Below are positions 50,494-57,884 of a stretch of 64,000 nucleotides of DNA, one piece after another. Where the stretch lies: the NCBI RefSeq assembly GCF_900110075.1, contig NZ_FOCJ01000002.1:708863-772862 (forward strand). Direction: 5' to 3'. Numbering within the stretch: the stretch's first letter is position 1; every line of letters begins with the position of its first letter. This stretch comes from Paenibacillus sp. OV219. Its GTDB lineage: Bacteria > Bacillota > Bacilli > Paenibacillales > Paenibacillaceae. The notes beneath the pieces were generated by a model that saw only the letters and a list, made by a program, of their open reading frames with translations, did not search any database and was not told the origin of the DNA. A program made the translations under genes and the position numbers.

Positions 50494-52297
50494 TCTACGC
50501 CGCGGATATGGGATTGTAAATCGATTAACGCCAAAGTACATTCCACTTACAGTCGTCTCATCCTTCATTAAAGCAGTGCAGCCGTTAATGGTGCTCTTCC
50601 TGTCTGCCCAGATCATTAACGAGCTGGCAGGCGACCGTGACACCGGGCGTATTGTACTGTATACCGCGCTTACAGTCGGGCTCGCGTTTATTTTATCGGC
50701 TATAAACGCCGTAGTATCACGCCGGATTACGACCTTAAACAGTACGTTGTGGGCACGATTCTACTTTTTCCTTGGCCATCGGTATATGCAGCTTAATTAC
50801 GATCAAGTGGAAGATACGATGAATAATGAGAATTTAGCAGATATTGAAGCTAAGACTAACGGTAACGGACTTGGCCTCCTGCGCTTGCACTACAGTTTGC
50901 CGGAGCTACTACAGCCCCTTTTTGAACTAATACTGTCCATCGCACTCTTTATCGGAATGTTTACAGCTGCTGCTTCCTATGAGCAGACATTCATCACATC
51001 TCCAGTCGCCACCGTTTTGCTGGTCATTCTCATTCTTCTTATCCTTCCCTTTACCTATATCCTCAAGAAGCGGGAGGAGCGGATTCAGAGAAGGGTGTTT
51101 GAGGAAAATCCGAAGTCGAACACTTACATCCATTTTTTTAACGAATATATGCAGGCCAAGAATGCCGCCAAGGACATTCGGCTCTATAGACAAGCGCCAG
51201 CAATCGAGGAACACTATAATAAATCAGTTGGAGCGGAGTTCTGGTACAGAGTTTTTGACTTATTCGGCAAGAATAACGCATTGGCAGCTGCTATAAACGC
51301 CGTGCTAGGTGGCTGCGTTTATCTATTTATCGGCCTTCGGGCGTTATATGGCATGTATCCGTTAGGTAGCGTGGTTCAATATATCGGTGCGGCAAATGGA
51401 GCTGTTGGAGCGCTGGCCAAGCTTGTCGCGGTTCTGGGGAACTTTATTACCAATAACCAGTATCTTAACCTCGTGTTCGACTATCTTGACCTGCCTGACA
51501 ACATGCGCAAGAGCGATGGCAACAGACAAATCCCGCAAGCAGATCTGGAGTTTGAGTTTCACGACGTGTCGTTTAAATATTCCGCCGCTGACAACTATGC
51601 CATTAAGAATCTTAGCATGAAGTTCAATATTGGTGAGCGGCTTGCCGTTGTGGGGTTGAATGGTAGCGGCAAGACGACAATGATTAAGCTTCTATGCCGG
51701 CTTTATGAACCATCGGAGGGTGTTATTACTTTAAACGGCATTGACATTAGAGAGTACGACTATTCGGCATACATGGGCGTTTTCAGTGTCGTGTTTCAAG
51801 ATTTTAAACTCTTTTCATTCTCGCTCGGCCACAATGTGGCTACCTCCGAGAACTATGATGCGGATTTGGCAGAGGAATCCCTCATCATGGCTGGGTTTGG
51901 CGAAAAGCTTAAGAACATGCAAGAAGGGCTTGGTACCTTCCTGCACAAGGATTTCTCTGACGACGGCGTTGATATGTCAGGAGGCGAAGCGCAGAAGGTG
52001 GCTCTGGCTAGGGCTCTGTACAAAAACGCACCATTTGTCGTGCTTGACGAGCCAACAGCGGCACTGGATCCCATTGCGGAGTTCGAGATTTATTCCCGAT
52101 TTAATGAATTAATCGGCGGCAAAACCGCAATCTTCGTCTCCCACCGGCTCTCATCCTGTCGGTTCTGCCACGACATCGTCGTGTTCCATGAGGGGCGCCT
52201 TATTCAACGCGGATCCCATGACGAGCTGTTGGCTGATAGAGATGGGAAGTACGCTGAACTGTGGAATGCTCAGGCGCAGTATTATGTGAGTGCGTGA
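50468..52297 (+). CDS. ABC exporter, second half-transporter
   Basis: About 609 aa with a six-helix membrane domain and an ATPase: Walker A VGLNGSGKTT, signature MSGGEAQKVALARAL, Walker B VVLDEPTAALD, switch His in SHRLSS. Both halves of the pair keep the catalytic Glu, so both sites should hydrolyse ATP, unlike degenerate heterodimers. Start: the ATG at 50468 with GGGGAGG 8 nt upstream, inside the previous gene. An earlier in-frame ATG at 50399 lies deep in that gene. A terminator follows. Confidence 0.92.
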   Translation: MQKRSIWRNLRRGYGIVNRLTPKYIPLTVVSSFIKAVQPLMVLFLSAQIINELAGDRDTGRIVLYTALTVGLAFILSAINAVVSRRITTLNSTLWARFYFFLGHRYMQLNYDQVEDTMNNENLADIEAKTNGNGLGLLRLHYSLPELLQPLFELILSIALFIGMFTAAASYEQTFITSPVATVLLVILILLILPFTYILKKREERIQRRVFEENPKSNTYIHFFNEYMQAKNAAKDIRLYRQAPAIEEHYNKSVGAEFWYRVFDLFGKNNALAAAINAVLGGCVYLFIGLRALYGMYPLGSVVQYIGAANGAVGALAKLVAVLGNFITNNQYLNLVFDYLDLPDNMRKSDGNRQIPQADLEFEFHDVSFKYSAADNYAIKNLSMKFNIGERLAVVGLNGSGKTTMIKLLCRLYEPSEGVITLNGIDIREYDYSAYMGVFSVVFQDFKLFSFSLGHNVATSENYDADLAEESLIMAGFGEKLKNMQEGLGTFLHKDFSDDGVDMSGGEAQKVALARALYKNAPFVVLDEPTAALDPIAEFEIYSRFNELIGGKTAIFVSHRLSSCRFCHDIVVFHEGRLIQRGSHDELLADRDGKYAELWNAQAQYYVSA

Positions 52298-52340
52298 TGA
52301 TCGTTTAGTAGAAATGTAAAGGTAGCCGGTTAGAAATGAG

Positions 52341-52390
52341 CTGCACCCCAATGGTTAGACAGTGTCTAACCTACTGGAGGTGCAGTTTTT
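52341..52390 (+). terminator. Terminator after the ABC exporter operon
   Basis: CTGCACC (52341-52347) pairs with GGTGCAG (52379-52385); inside it GGTTAGAC pairs with GTCTAACC. A T5 tract follows. Confidence 0.8.
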
Positions 52391-52525
52391 CTTTGACCAA
52401 TTTCAATCTAGCATTCAGCTTCGATTTTACACTTTTTTTAGACTTGATTTAGAGTCTGTTTAAACCTACCCGCTAGAATAAAAGAAGGAGTATAACAAAA
52501 ACATCTGTACTAAAGGAGCAAAAAC

Positions 52526-52600
52526 ATGGAGTATCGATATGGAATTACAAAGGGTAACACATGTGCAGCTGCAATTGTGAGGTGCAAAAACGAGAGATGA
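52526..52600 (+). CDS. 24-codon leader ORF coupled to the DUF2306 gene
   Basis: ATG 52526 with AAAGGAG (52512-52518) 7 nt upstream opens a 24-codon frame that begins MEYRYGITKG and ends VRCKNER. Its stop TGA (52598-52600) overlaps the downstream ATG (52597-52599) as ATGA. The leader has the better ribosome binding site, so ribosomes finishing it could re-initiate on the membrane protein gene. It may be a regulatory leader peptide, or a residue of a frameshifted longer N terminus. Confidence 0.5.
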   Translation: MEYRYGITKGNTCAAAIVRCKNER

Positions 52601-53244
52601 AGCAAAAGAGAAGCTGGTGGATATTATTTATCGTCTCGCTCGGGGTAATGATCCCATTTGTCCTGCCGTACTTAAACTTGGATCCTGCGAAATCTAGAAT
52701 TACGATTACATCGAATACCATCCAATTTCCGCTCTTATTGACGCATATTCTGTTTGCTTTTATAGCATTAATAACAGGATTTTTGCAATTTGTGACGCGT
52801 ATTCGTGTTCAGCATCCTCAGACACATCGTTATTTGGGAAGAGGATATGTAATCAGTGTCTTTATTAGTGGTTTGTTGGCTTTGCCGATAATATTTTATA
52901 TGGAAGATTTCACGAAATCATTGGCATTCTTGACATTAACGATTGTATGGCTTGTCACCTGTTGGAACGGTTACCGGGCAGCTGTAAAAGGACGCTTTCC
53001 AGAACATCGCATATGGATGATGCGCAGCTTCGGAATTACGCTTGTCGCTGTAAGCGCAAGGTTACTCATGCCGTTGCTGCTCCTTTCATATTACATATTA
53101 AGTGGATTCTCCATCCCTGGAGGAAGAACGCGAATGGTTGAAGAAGCGTTGAATGTGAATATTTGGGTCGGACTATTGCTGAATTTCGTAATTATCGAAT
53201 GGATCATTCTAAAAAAAATGAAAAGCGAGAAGACAAGTGGTTGA
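52597..53244 (+). CDS. DUF2306 membrane protein
   Basis: About 215 aa with five to six hydrophobic segments; the family pattern HILFAFIALITGFLQFVTRIR, QTHRYLGRGYV and HRIWMMRSFGITLVAVSARL is clear. DUF2306 proteins have no established function. Start: the ATG at 52597 (GAGGTG 12 nt upstream), overlapping the stop of a 24-codon leader ORF. An in-frame ATG at 52561 would give 12 extra, Cys-rich residues without a ribosome binding site. Confidence 0.85.
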   Translation: MKQKRSWWILFIVSLGVMIPFVLPYLNLDPAKSRITITSNTIQFPLLLTHILFAFIALITGFLQFVTRIRVQHPQTHRYLGRGYVISVFISGLLALPIIFYMEDFTKSLAFLTLTIVWLVTCWNGYRAAVKGRFPEHRIWMMRSFGITLVAVSARLLMPLLLLSYYILSGFSIPGGRTRMVEEALNVNIWVGLLLNFVIIEWIILKKMKSEKTSG

Positions 53245-53257
53245 GGTGAGCTGAGCT

Positions 53258-53347
53258 TTGAGCAGAGAAGAGCAGAAATTAGCGACGTACGATGAAATTG
53301 GTATGACTTATAATGTGACTCGAAGAGCAGATAAGAGAATCACAGGC
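53258..53347 (+). pseudogene. 5' remnant of a SAM-dependent methyltransferase gene
   Basis: A TTG start with GGTGAG upstream opens MSREEQKLATYDEIGMTYN and VTRRADKRITG, the usual N terminus of a class I methyltransferase, then loses the resemblance before the SAM-binding motif. The frame runs to 53470 without further family features. The central and C-terminal parts are deleted. It sits directly behind the DUF2306 gene. Confidence 0.6.
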
Positions 53348-53363
53348 TTTGTCCTGACAATAA

Positions 53364-53480
53364 ATGTTGGCTGTAACAAAGGATTTAACTTTCGATCGTT
53401 ATCACATTCGACTTCATTCGATGCAAGATATGGATTTAGAACAGTTGATAGAATCATTAGAACAATATGACCAAAACTAA
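53364..53480 (+). pseudogene. Coding-like fragment of unknown gene
   Basis: In a second frame, 38 codons read MLAVTKDLTFDRYHIRLHSM and continue with DMDLEQLIESLEQYDQN, which looks like the C-terminal end of a real protein that I cannot name. It follows the methyltransferase remnant, so a deletion may have joined two genes. Confidence 0.35.
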
Positions 53481-53515
53481 CCAGCTGTTGTGTTCATATA
53501 AAATATGATTGGTTA

Positions 53516-53671
53516 ATGATAAGGAGAGGGCCAAGCTATAGTTATTTTGATTTGAATAACCTGCCTATACCTATGTCTAATTTTACAGTTCAAAGAATCA
53601 AAGATGCAGCTTCGATTGGAAATAAAGTAGTCGTAAGAAACCAACATGTCAACGACTATGTCATTGAATAA
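53516..53671 (+). pseudogene. Coding-like 51-codon frame, possible gene fragment
   Basis: The frame reads MIRRGPSYSYFDLNNLPIPM and ends VVVRNQHVNDYVIE. The composition looks protein-like, but there is no suitable ribosome binding site before the ATG. With the two fragments upstream, the 553-bp stretch 53245-53797 appears to be a graveyard of partial genes. Confidence 0.3.
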
Positions 53672-53797
53672 CGAGTCCTTACCTAACAGGAGACAACAGA
53701 TAAATACACACCAATGACGAAGCTGCCGGTACAATCGGTGGCTTCATTATGTTAAGCAATCAGCTAACTGGGGGAGCAGCGTGAAGGAGGATTAAGG

Positions 53798-54463
53798 GTG
53801 GAGTATGGTTTCTTATTACGTATCGTCTTAGCAGGTCTTTGCGGTGCGCTTATCGGGTATGAACGAAAGAATAGAATGAAAGAAGCGGGTATTAGAACCC
53901 ACTTTGTTGTCGCCGCTGGAGCGGCACTAATGATGTTGATTTCCCAATACGGCTTTGGAGACATGACAGGAAAAAGCGGCATAGCACTTGATCCGTCGCG
54001 AATTGCAGCTCAAGTGGTCAGCGGAGTTGGTTTTCTTGGGGCAGGAATGATCTTCATGCAACGGCAGACTGTCAAGGGACTGACAACGGCTGCTGGGGTA
54101 TGGTTGACTGCTGGTATCGGCATGGCTATTGGCGCTGATCTTTATATAGTGGGCATAGGTACGACAGTTGTGATTCTGTTTGCGCAAAAGCTGCTGCATA
54201 GCAAGGTAAACTGGCTAGAAGCTCCAAAGACAGAACAGCTAACAATCCGTTTGAATAATGAGCCTGATGTAATTACGCATATTTTGGATTTTCTCAAAGA
54301 AAGACAGATAACGATTTTACATTTCCATACGGAGAAGCTGAAAGAGCCTTCTGAACTTATTTTGGACATTACGATTAAACTGCCTATTCATTTTGAGATC
54401 GAGAAGATTCTGCCTCTAATCCAGGACGTCCCCTCCGTAACCGTAGTTGAGGTTCAGCAGTAA
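53798..54463 (+). CDS. MgtC/SapB family membrane protein
   Basis: A 221-aa protein: four to five membrane helices with LAGLCGALIGYERKNRMKEAGIRTH, VVSGVGFLGAGMIF and GLTTAAGVWLTAGIGMAIG, then a cytoplasmic ACT-like C-terminal domain of about 75 residues. The family includes the Salmonella virulence factor MgtC and regulators of Mg2+ homeostasis or ATP synthase; most Firmicute members are uncharacterised. A GTG start follows GGAGG. Confidence 0.9.
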   Translation: MEYGFLLRIVLAGLCGALIGYERKNRMKEAGIRTHFVVAAGAALMMLISQYGFGDMTGKSGIALDPSRIAAQVVSGVGFLGAGMIFMQRQTVKGLTTAAGVWLTAGIGMAIGADLYIVGIGTTVVILFAQKLLHSKVNWLEAPKTEQLTIRLNNEPDVITHILDFLKERQITILHFHTEKLKEPSELILDITIKLPIHFEIEKILPLIQDVPSVTVVEVQQ

Positions 54464-54518
54464 CGGATTAACGGAGACGATAGCTCAAGGAGGTGCCGAG
54501 TTTCAAGGTGGACAAATA

Positions 54519-54602
54519 ATGATGATGAAACGAGACGAAAAGATGGCGAAAATTCAATATTTACAGAAACGCCTCGAAGCAGTAAAATTGATGAGCAAGT
54601 AA
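54519..54602 (+). CDS. Small 27-aa basic peptide ORF
   Basis: ATG 54519 with AAGGTGG about 8 nt upstream opens a 27-codon frame beginning MMMKRDEKMAKIQYLQ and ending KLMSK: a Lys-rich amphipathic helix pattern. A much stronger AAGGAGGTG at 54487 has no start codon at a good distance. It ends three bases before the GntR-type operator, so it could be the last small gene of the mgtC transcript. Function unknown. Confidence 0.35.
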   Translation: MMMKRDEKMAKIQYLQKRLEAVKLMSK

Positions 54603-54604
54603 AG

Positions 54605-54625
54605 TTGTATACAAGTATACTTGTA
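54605..54625. promoter_or_regulatory. GntR-type operator upstream of gnd
   Basis: TACAAGTATACTTGTA (54610-54625) is a perfect 16-bp palindrome. The overlapping TTGTATACAAGTAT (54605-54618) closely matches the known B. subtilis gnt operator (ATACTTGTATACAAGTAT). Two overlapping sites may be present, 20 bp before the gnd start. Confidence 0.8.
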
Positions 54626-54644
54626 GACTCATATAGAGGTGAAT

Positions 54645-55544
54645 ATGATGAAAATTGGCATGATCGGTCTCGGTAAAATGGGATATAATTTGGTGCAAAA
54701 TTTGCTCCAAAACGGACATGATGTTGTCGTTAACGATGTAAATCCAGAACCGGGACAGCAGCTTGCTAAGCTTGGCGCTGAGTTTACCGCGACGATTGAG
54801 GAAGTGGCTGCAAAGCTGCCGACGCCGCGAGTCGTGTGGTTGATGGTTCCCGCAGGAAAGATTGTTGATCAAGTCATTGACCGATTGGCACCATTGCTCG
54901 CAAAAGGGGATATTGTTATTGACGGAGGCAATTCCCATTATAAAGAATCGATCTCGCGTGCGGAGCGACTGAGCGAGCAAGGCATTCATTTCTTCGATGT
55001 CGGCACATCAGGTGGGACGGAAGGTGCTGCTCAAGGTGCTTGTTTCATGGTCGGAGGCAATCGGGAGACATTCGGCGTTATTGAGCCGCTGTTCCAGGCA
55101 ATCGCGGTAGACAAAGGTTATCTGTATGCAGGCAAGAACGGAAGCGGTCATTTTCTGAAAATGATCCACAACGGGATCGAGTACGGTATGATGCAAGCGA
55201 TCGCTGAAGGCTTCGAAGTGCTGTCGAAGAGCGATTTTGACTACAATTATGAAGATGTTGCTCGTGTTTGGTCGAATGGCTCGGTCATTCGGAGCTGGCT
55301 CATGGAGCTAACGGAGAACGCGTTCTCGAAAGACCCGCAGCTGGATGGCATCCGCGGCGTCATGCAGAGCTCGGGCGAAGGCAAATGGACAGTCGAAACA
55401 GCGCTGGATCTCGAAGCGAGCACACCGATTATTGCGCTGTCGCTGCTGATGCGTTACCGTTCGCTAGAAACAGATACGTTCCATGGCAAGGTCGTTGCCG
55501 CACTGCGTAATGAATTCGGTGGACACGCTGTTGTCCGTTCGTAA
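54645..55544 (+). CDS. gnd: 6-phosphogluconate dehydrogenase, short NAD-type (YqeC-like)
   Basis: Oxidatively decarboxylates 6-phosphogluconate to ribulose 5-phosphate. At about 299 aa it is the short form: Rossmann motif IGLGKMGYN, VWLMVPAG, DGGNSHYKESI, FFDVGTSGGTEGA and HFLKMIHNGIEYGMMQA. It is like B. subtilis YqeC rather than the 468-aa GntZ. Short forms usually use NAD+, which is inference here. AGAGGTG precedes the ATG at 54645 (a second ATG is at 54648). The GntR-type palindrome just upstream and the gnt genes downstream place it in gluconate catabolism. Confidence 0.92.
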   Translation: MMKIGMIGLGKMGYNLVQNLLQNGHDVVVNDVNPEPGQQLAKLGAEFTATIEEVAAKLPTPRVVWLMVPAGKIVDQVIDRLAPLLAKGDIVIDGGNSHYKESISRAERLSEQGIHFFDVGTSGGTEGAAQGACFMVGGNRETFGVIEPLFQAIAVDKGYLYAGKNGSGHFLKMIHNGIEYGMMQAIAEGFEVLSKSDFDYNYEDVARVWSNGSVIRSWLMELTENAFSKDPQLDGIRGVMQSSGEGKWTVETALDLEASTPIIALSLLMRYRSLETDTFHGKVVAALRNEFGGHAVVRS

Positions 55545-55648
55545 GTTGGAAACATAGTATCAAATCACGAATCTGTGATAAAATCGATAATGCTGTATTT
55601 ATCGTGCAATCATTCAAATTTGATCTATGTAGGAGAGTTGAATTAGAG

Positions 55649-56320
55649 ATGCGTTATCCTTCCGCTTGGCTTGCTGGTGTTTCTCGTGGTGATTCCATTG
55701 CTTGTGAATTAAGGTTGCAAATTATTCGGGGAACGATCAAACAAGGGGAAGTGATTTCGGAGAATCGGGTTGCCGCCGATTTCGGCACGAGCCGCTCTCC
55801 GGTCCGCGAAGCGTTGAAAACGTTGTCCAACGAAGGGCTAATCCGTCTGGAACGGATGGGCGCCATCGTGCTCGGACTTAGCATGAAGGATCTCGAGGAG
55901 CTGTACGATGTCCGCTATTTGATCGAGAGCTTTGCCCAGAAACGATTGGGAGAAGGCGGACATGAGCCGGTGATCATCCATCTCAAACAATTAATCGACA
56001 GAATGGAGCTCGCCGTAAAGTACAACGATAGTGTAGAGTTCTCGCATCTCGATTATACCTTCCATGAGGCGATGATCGTCGGAGCGAAGCATGCTCGTAT
56101 TCTTCATCTATGGAAAAGCATCCGAAATATCGTGCTCACGGTAATGCTTATTACGACGGATGAAATATTTTCGCAAGGGGAAGAGAAGCTTCACACCGTC
56201 ATCGAGAAGCATCGGACGCTCGTGCGGGCTATCGAAACGAAAGACCCCGTTGAGATTCAGAAGGTGGTCGAGAATTACTTCGCCGATTCGAATCAGACTT
56301 TGCATAGCAGCATTACCTAG
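55649..56320 (+). CDS. gntR: Gluconate operon repressor GntR
   Basis: About 223 aa: N-terminal GntR winged helix (RLQIIRGTIKQGEVISENRVAADFGTSRSPVREALKTLSNEGLIRL, helix-turn-helix about residues 30-60) and a FadR/FCD-type effector domain with His-containing metal/ligand site (HLDYTFHEAMI). It resembles the B. subtilis GntR, which is released by gluconate. ATG 55649 is the best start, though AGGAG (55631-55635) is 13 nt away. It sits between gnd and gntP, each preceded by a GntR-type palindrome. Confidence 0.92.
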   Translation: MRYPSAWLAGVSRGDSIACELRLQIIRGTIKQGEVISENRVAADFGTSRSPVREALKTLSNEGLIRLERMGAIVLGLSMKDLEELYDVRYLIESFAQKRLGEGGHEPVIIHLKQLIDRMELAVKYNDSVEFSHLDYTFHEAMIVGAKHARILHLWKSIRNIVLTVMLITTDEIFSQGEEKLHTVIEKHRTLVRAIETKDPVEIQKVVENYFADSNQTLHSSIT

Positions 56321-56330
56321 CAGTAATCAA

Positions 56331-56347
56331 GCGCTTTCCGTAAGCGC
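56331..56347. repeat. Small inverted repeat, possible CcpA-type element
   Basis: GCGCTT (56331-56336) and AAGCGC (56342-56347) flank TCCGT. The AAGCGCTTTC core partly matches the catabolite-response consensus but one half is poor. It may instead be a weak gntR terminator. Confidence 0.3.
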
Positions 56348-56355
56348 ACAGCTTA

Positions 56356-56369
56356 ACTTGTCGACAAGT
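56356..56369. promoter_or_regulatory. GntR-type operator upstream of gntP
   Basis: ACTTGTCGACAAGT is a perfect 14-bp palindrome, matching the B. subtilis gnt operator half-sites (ACTTGT-ACAAGT) with CG instead of AT at the centre. It lies about 100 bp before gntP. Confidence 0.8.
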
Positions 56370-56468
56370 ATACAGCAAAGGCGAGTTACGAATTCTGGCA
56401 ACATTGGAATAATCGCTTCGCACTAGTCGAACCATACGAAACGAACAACCAGAATTTACAGGAGGTTT

Positions 56469-57833
56469 ATGATGAGCAGTATTTTTGGACTCAGTCATAA
56501 TGTGACATTAATTATATGGGCGCTCGTGTCGATCGCCTTTCTTGTAACGCTTATTGCAAAATTCAAGTGGAATCCATTCGTCACGCTGCTTATTTCCGCG
56601 CTGCTGCTCGGTTTTCTTGCAGGCATGAAGCCGGCAGACAACATCAAAGCGGTGACAGGCGGGCTTGGCGGCACGCTTGGCACGATCGCGATTGTTATCG
56701 GTCTCGGTACGATGCTCGGGAAAATGATGGCTGAGTCCGGCGGGGCTGAAAGGATTGCCAATACGATGATTCGCATATTCGGCGAACGGCGCGTTCATTG
56801 GGCGATGTTGATTGTCGGCTTTATCGTCGGTATCCCGGTTTTCTTCGAGGTCGGCGTTATTTTGCTTATCCCGATCGTATTTATTGTCGCCAAGAAAACG
56901 AAGATGCCGCTCCTGCAAATCGGCATTCCAGTGTTGGCTGGTCTGTCCACCGTACACGGACTGGTGCCGCCGCATCCTGCACCGATGATTGCAATTGGCG
57001 CTTACGGGGCAGATATCGGCAAAACGATTCTTTACTCGCTTATCGTAGGTCTTCCTACCGCAATTTTGGCTGGCCCGTTATTCGGAAAGCTGATCGGCAG
57101 TAAGATCGAGGTTGAGCCGCCAACGAAACTAGTTGAGCAATTTGCGACTTCAGATGAGCGCATTCTGCCAGGCTTCGGCATTACGCTATTTACAATTTTG
57201 CTCCCAGTTATTCTTATGCTGATTGGTTCCGTTGCTAATATTATCGACCCGCTCGCAACAAGCAGTTGGACGGTGTTCTGCGAATTTATCGGACATGAAG
57301 TGATTGCCTTGCTTATTGCCGTCGTGTTCTCGTTCTACTCGCTTGGATTCGCTCGGGGGTTCACGAAAGAGGAAGTGTCGCGCTTCGCCAGCGACTGCTT
57401 GGCGCCAACTGCTACCATTATTCTGATCATCGGTGCAGGTGGGGCGTTCAAGCAAGTGCTCATCACGAGCGGCGTCGGCGATGCCATTGCGGCAATTGCA
57501 ACATCGGCGCATGTGAACATTATCTTCTTCGCTTGGTTCATTGCAGCGCTTATTCGCGTAGCAACTGGCTCGGCAACGATCGCTATGACCACGGCGGCGG
57601 GCATTATTGCGCCGATTCTCGGCCAGACGCCTGATGCGAATGTCGAGCTTGTCGTGCTCGCGACCGGCGCAGGATCGCTAATCCTGTCGCATGTCAATGA
57701 CGCTGGATTCTGGATGGTTAAAGAGTTCTTCAATATGTCCGTTCCGCAGACGTTGAAATCGTGGACGGTAATGGAGACGATTCTTTCTGTCGTCGGCTTG
57801 ATACTTATACTGCTTCTTAGTGTTGTTGTTTAA
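56469..57833 (+). CDS. gntP: Gluconate permease
   Basis: A 454-aa GntP-family H+/gluconate symporter with about 12-14 membrane segments. It has LISALLLGFLAGMKPADNIKAV, GLGTMLGKMMAESGGAERI, GLVPPHPAPMIAIGAYGAD and RVATGSATIAMTTAAGIIAPI. AGGAGG lies 3-4 nt before the first ATG and 6-7 nt before the second (56472), which may be the true start. The GntR-type palindrome lies upstream and the kinase gene follows. Confidence 0.95.
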   Translation: MMSSIFGLSHNVTLIIWALVSIAFLVTLIAKFKWNPFVTLLISALLLGFLAGMKPADNIKAVTGGLGGTLGTIAIVIGLGTMLGKMMAESGGAERIANTMIRIFGERRVHWAMLIVGFIVGIPVFFEVGVILLIPIVFIVAKKTKMPLLQIGIPVLAGLSTVHGLVPPHPAPMIAIGAYGADIGKTILYSLIVGLPTAILAGPLFGKLIGSKIEVEPPTKLVEQFATSDERILPGFGITLFTILLPVILMLIGSVANIIDPLATSSWTVFCEFIGHEVIALLIAVVFSFYSLGFARGFTKEEVSRFASDCLAPTATIILIIGAGGAFKQVLITSGVGDAIAAIATSAHVNIIFFAWFIAALIRVATGSATIAMTTAAGIIAPILGQTPDANVELVVLATGAGSLILSHVNDAGFWMVKEFFNMSVPQTLKSWTVMETILSVVGLILILLLSVVV

Positions 57834-57884
57834 TGTAAGCTACCCTTGGAAAGCAGCAATTCACCGGAAAGAAGGTTCATTCAC

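Noticed and set aside
46299..52297. Complete RiPP or bacteriocin cluster
   Set aside because: Although a small ORF, a methyltransferase and an ABC exporter are near each other, there is no recognisable leader cleavage site, protease domain or maturation enzyme, and the exporter has its own promoter.
56331..56347. Firm catabolite-response element before gntP
   Set aside because: Only half of the consensus is matched; it is listed as a low-confidence inverted repeat instead.
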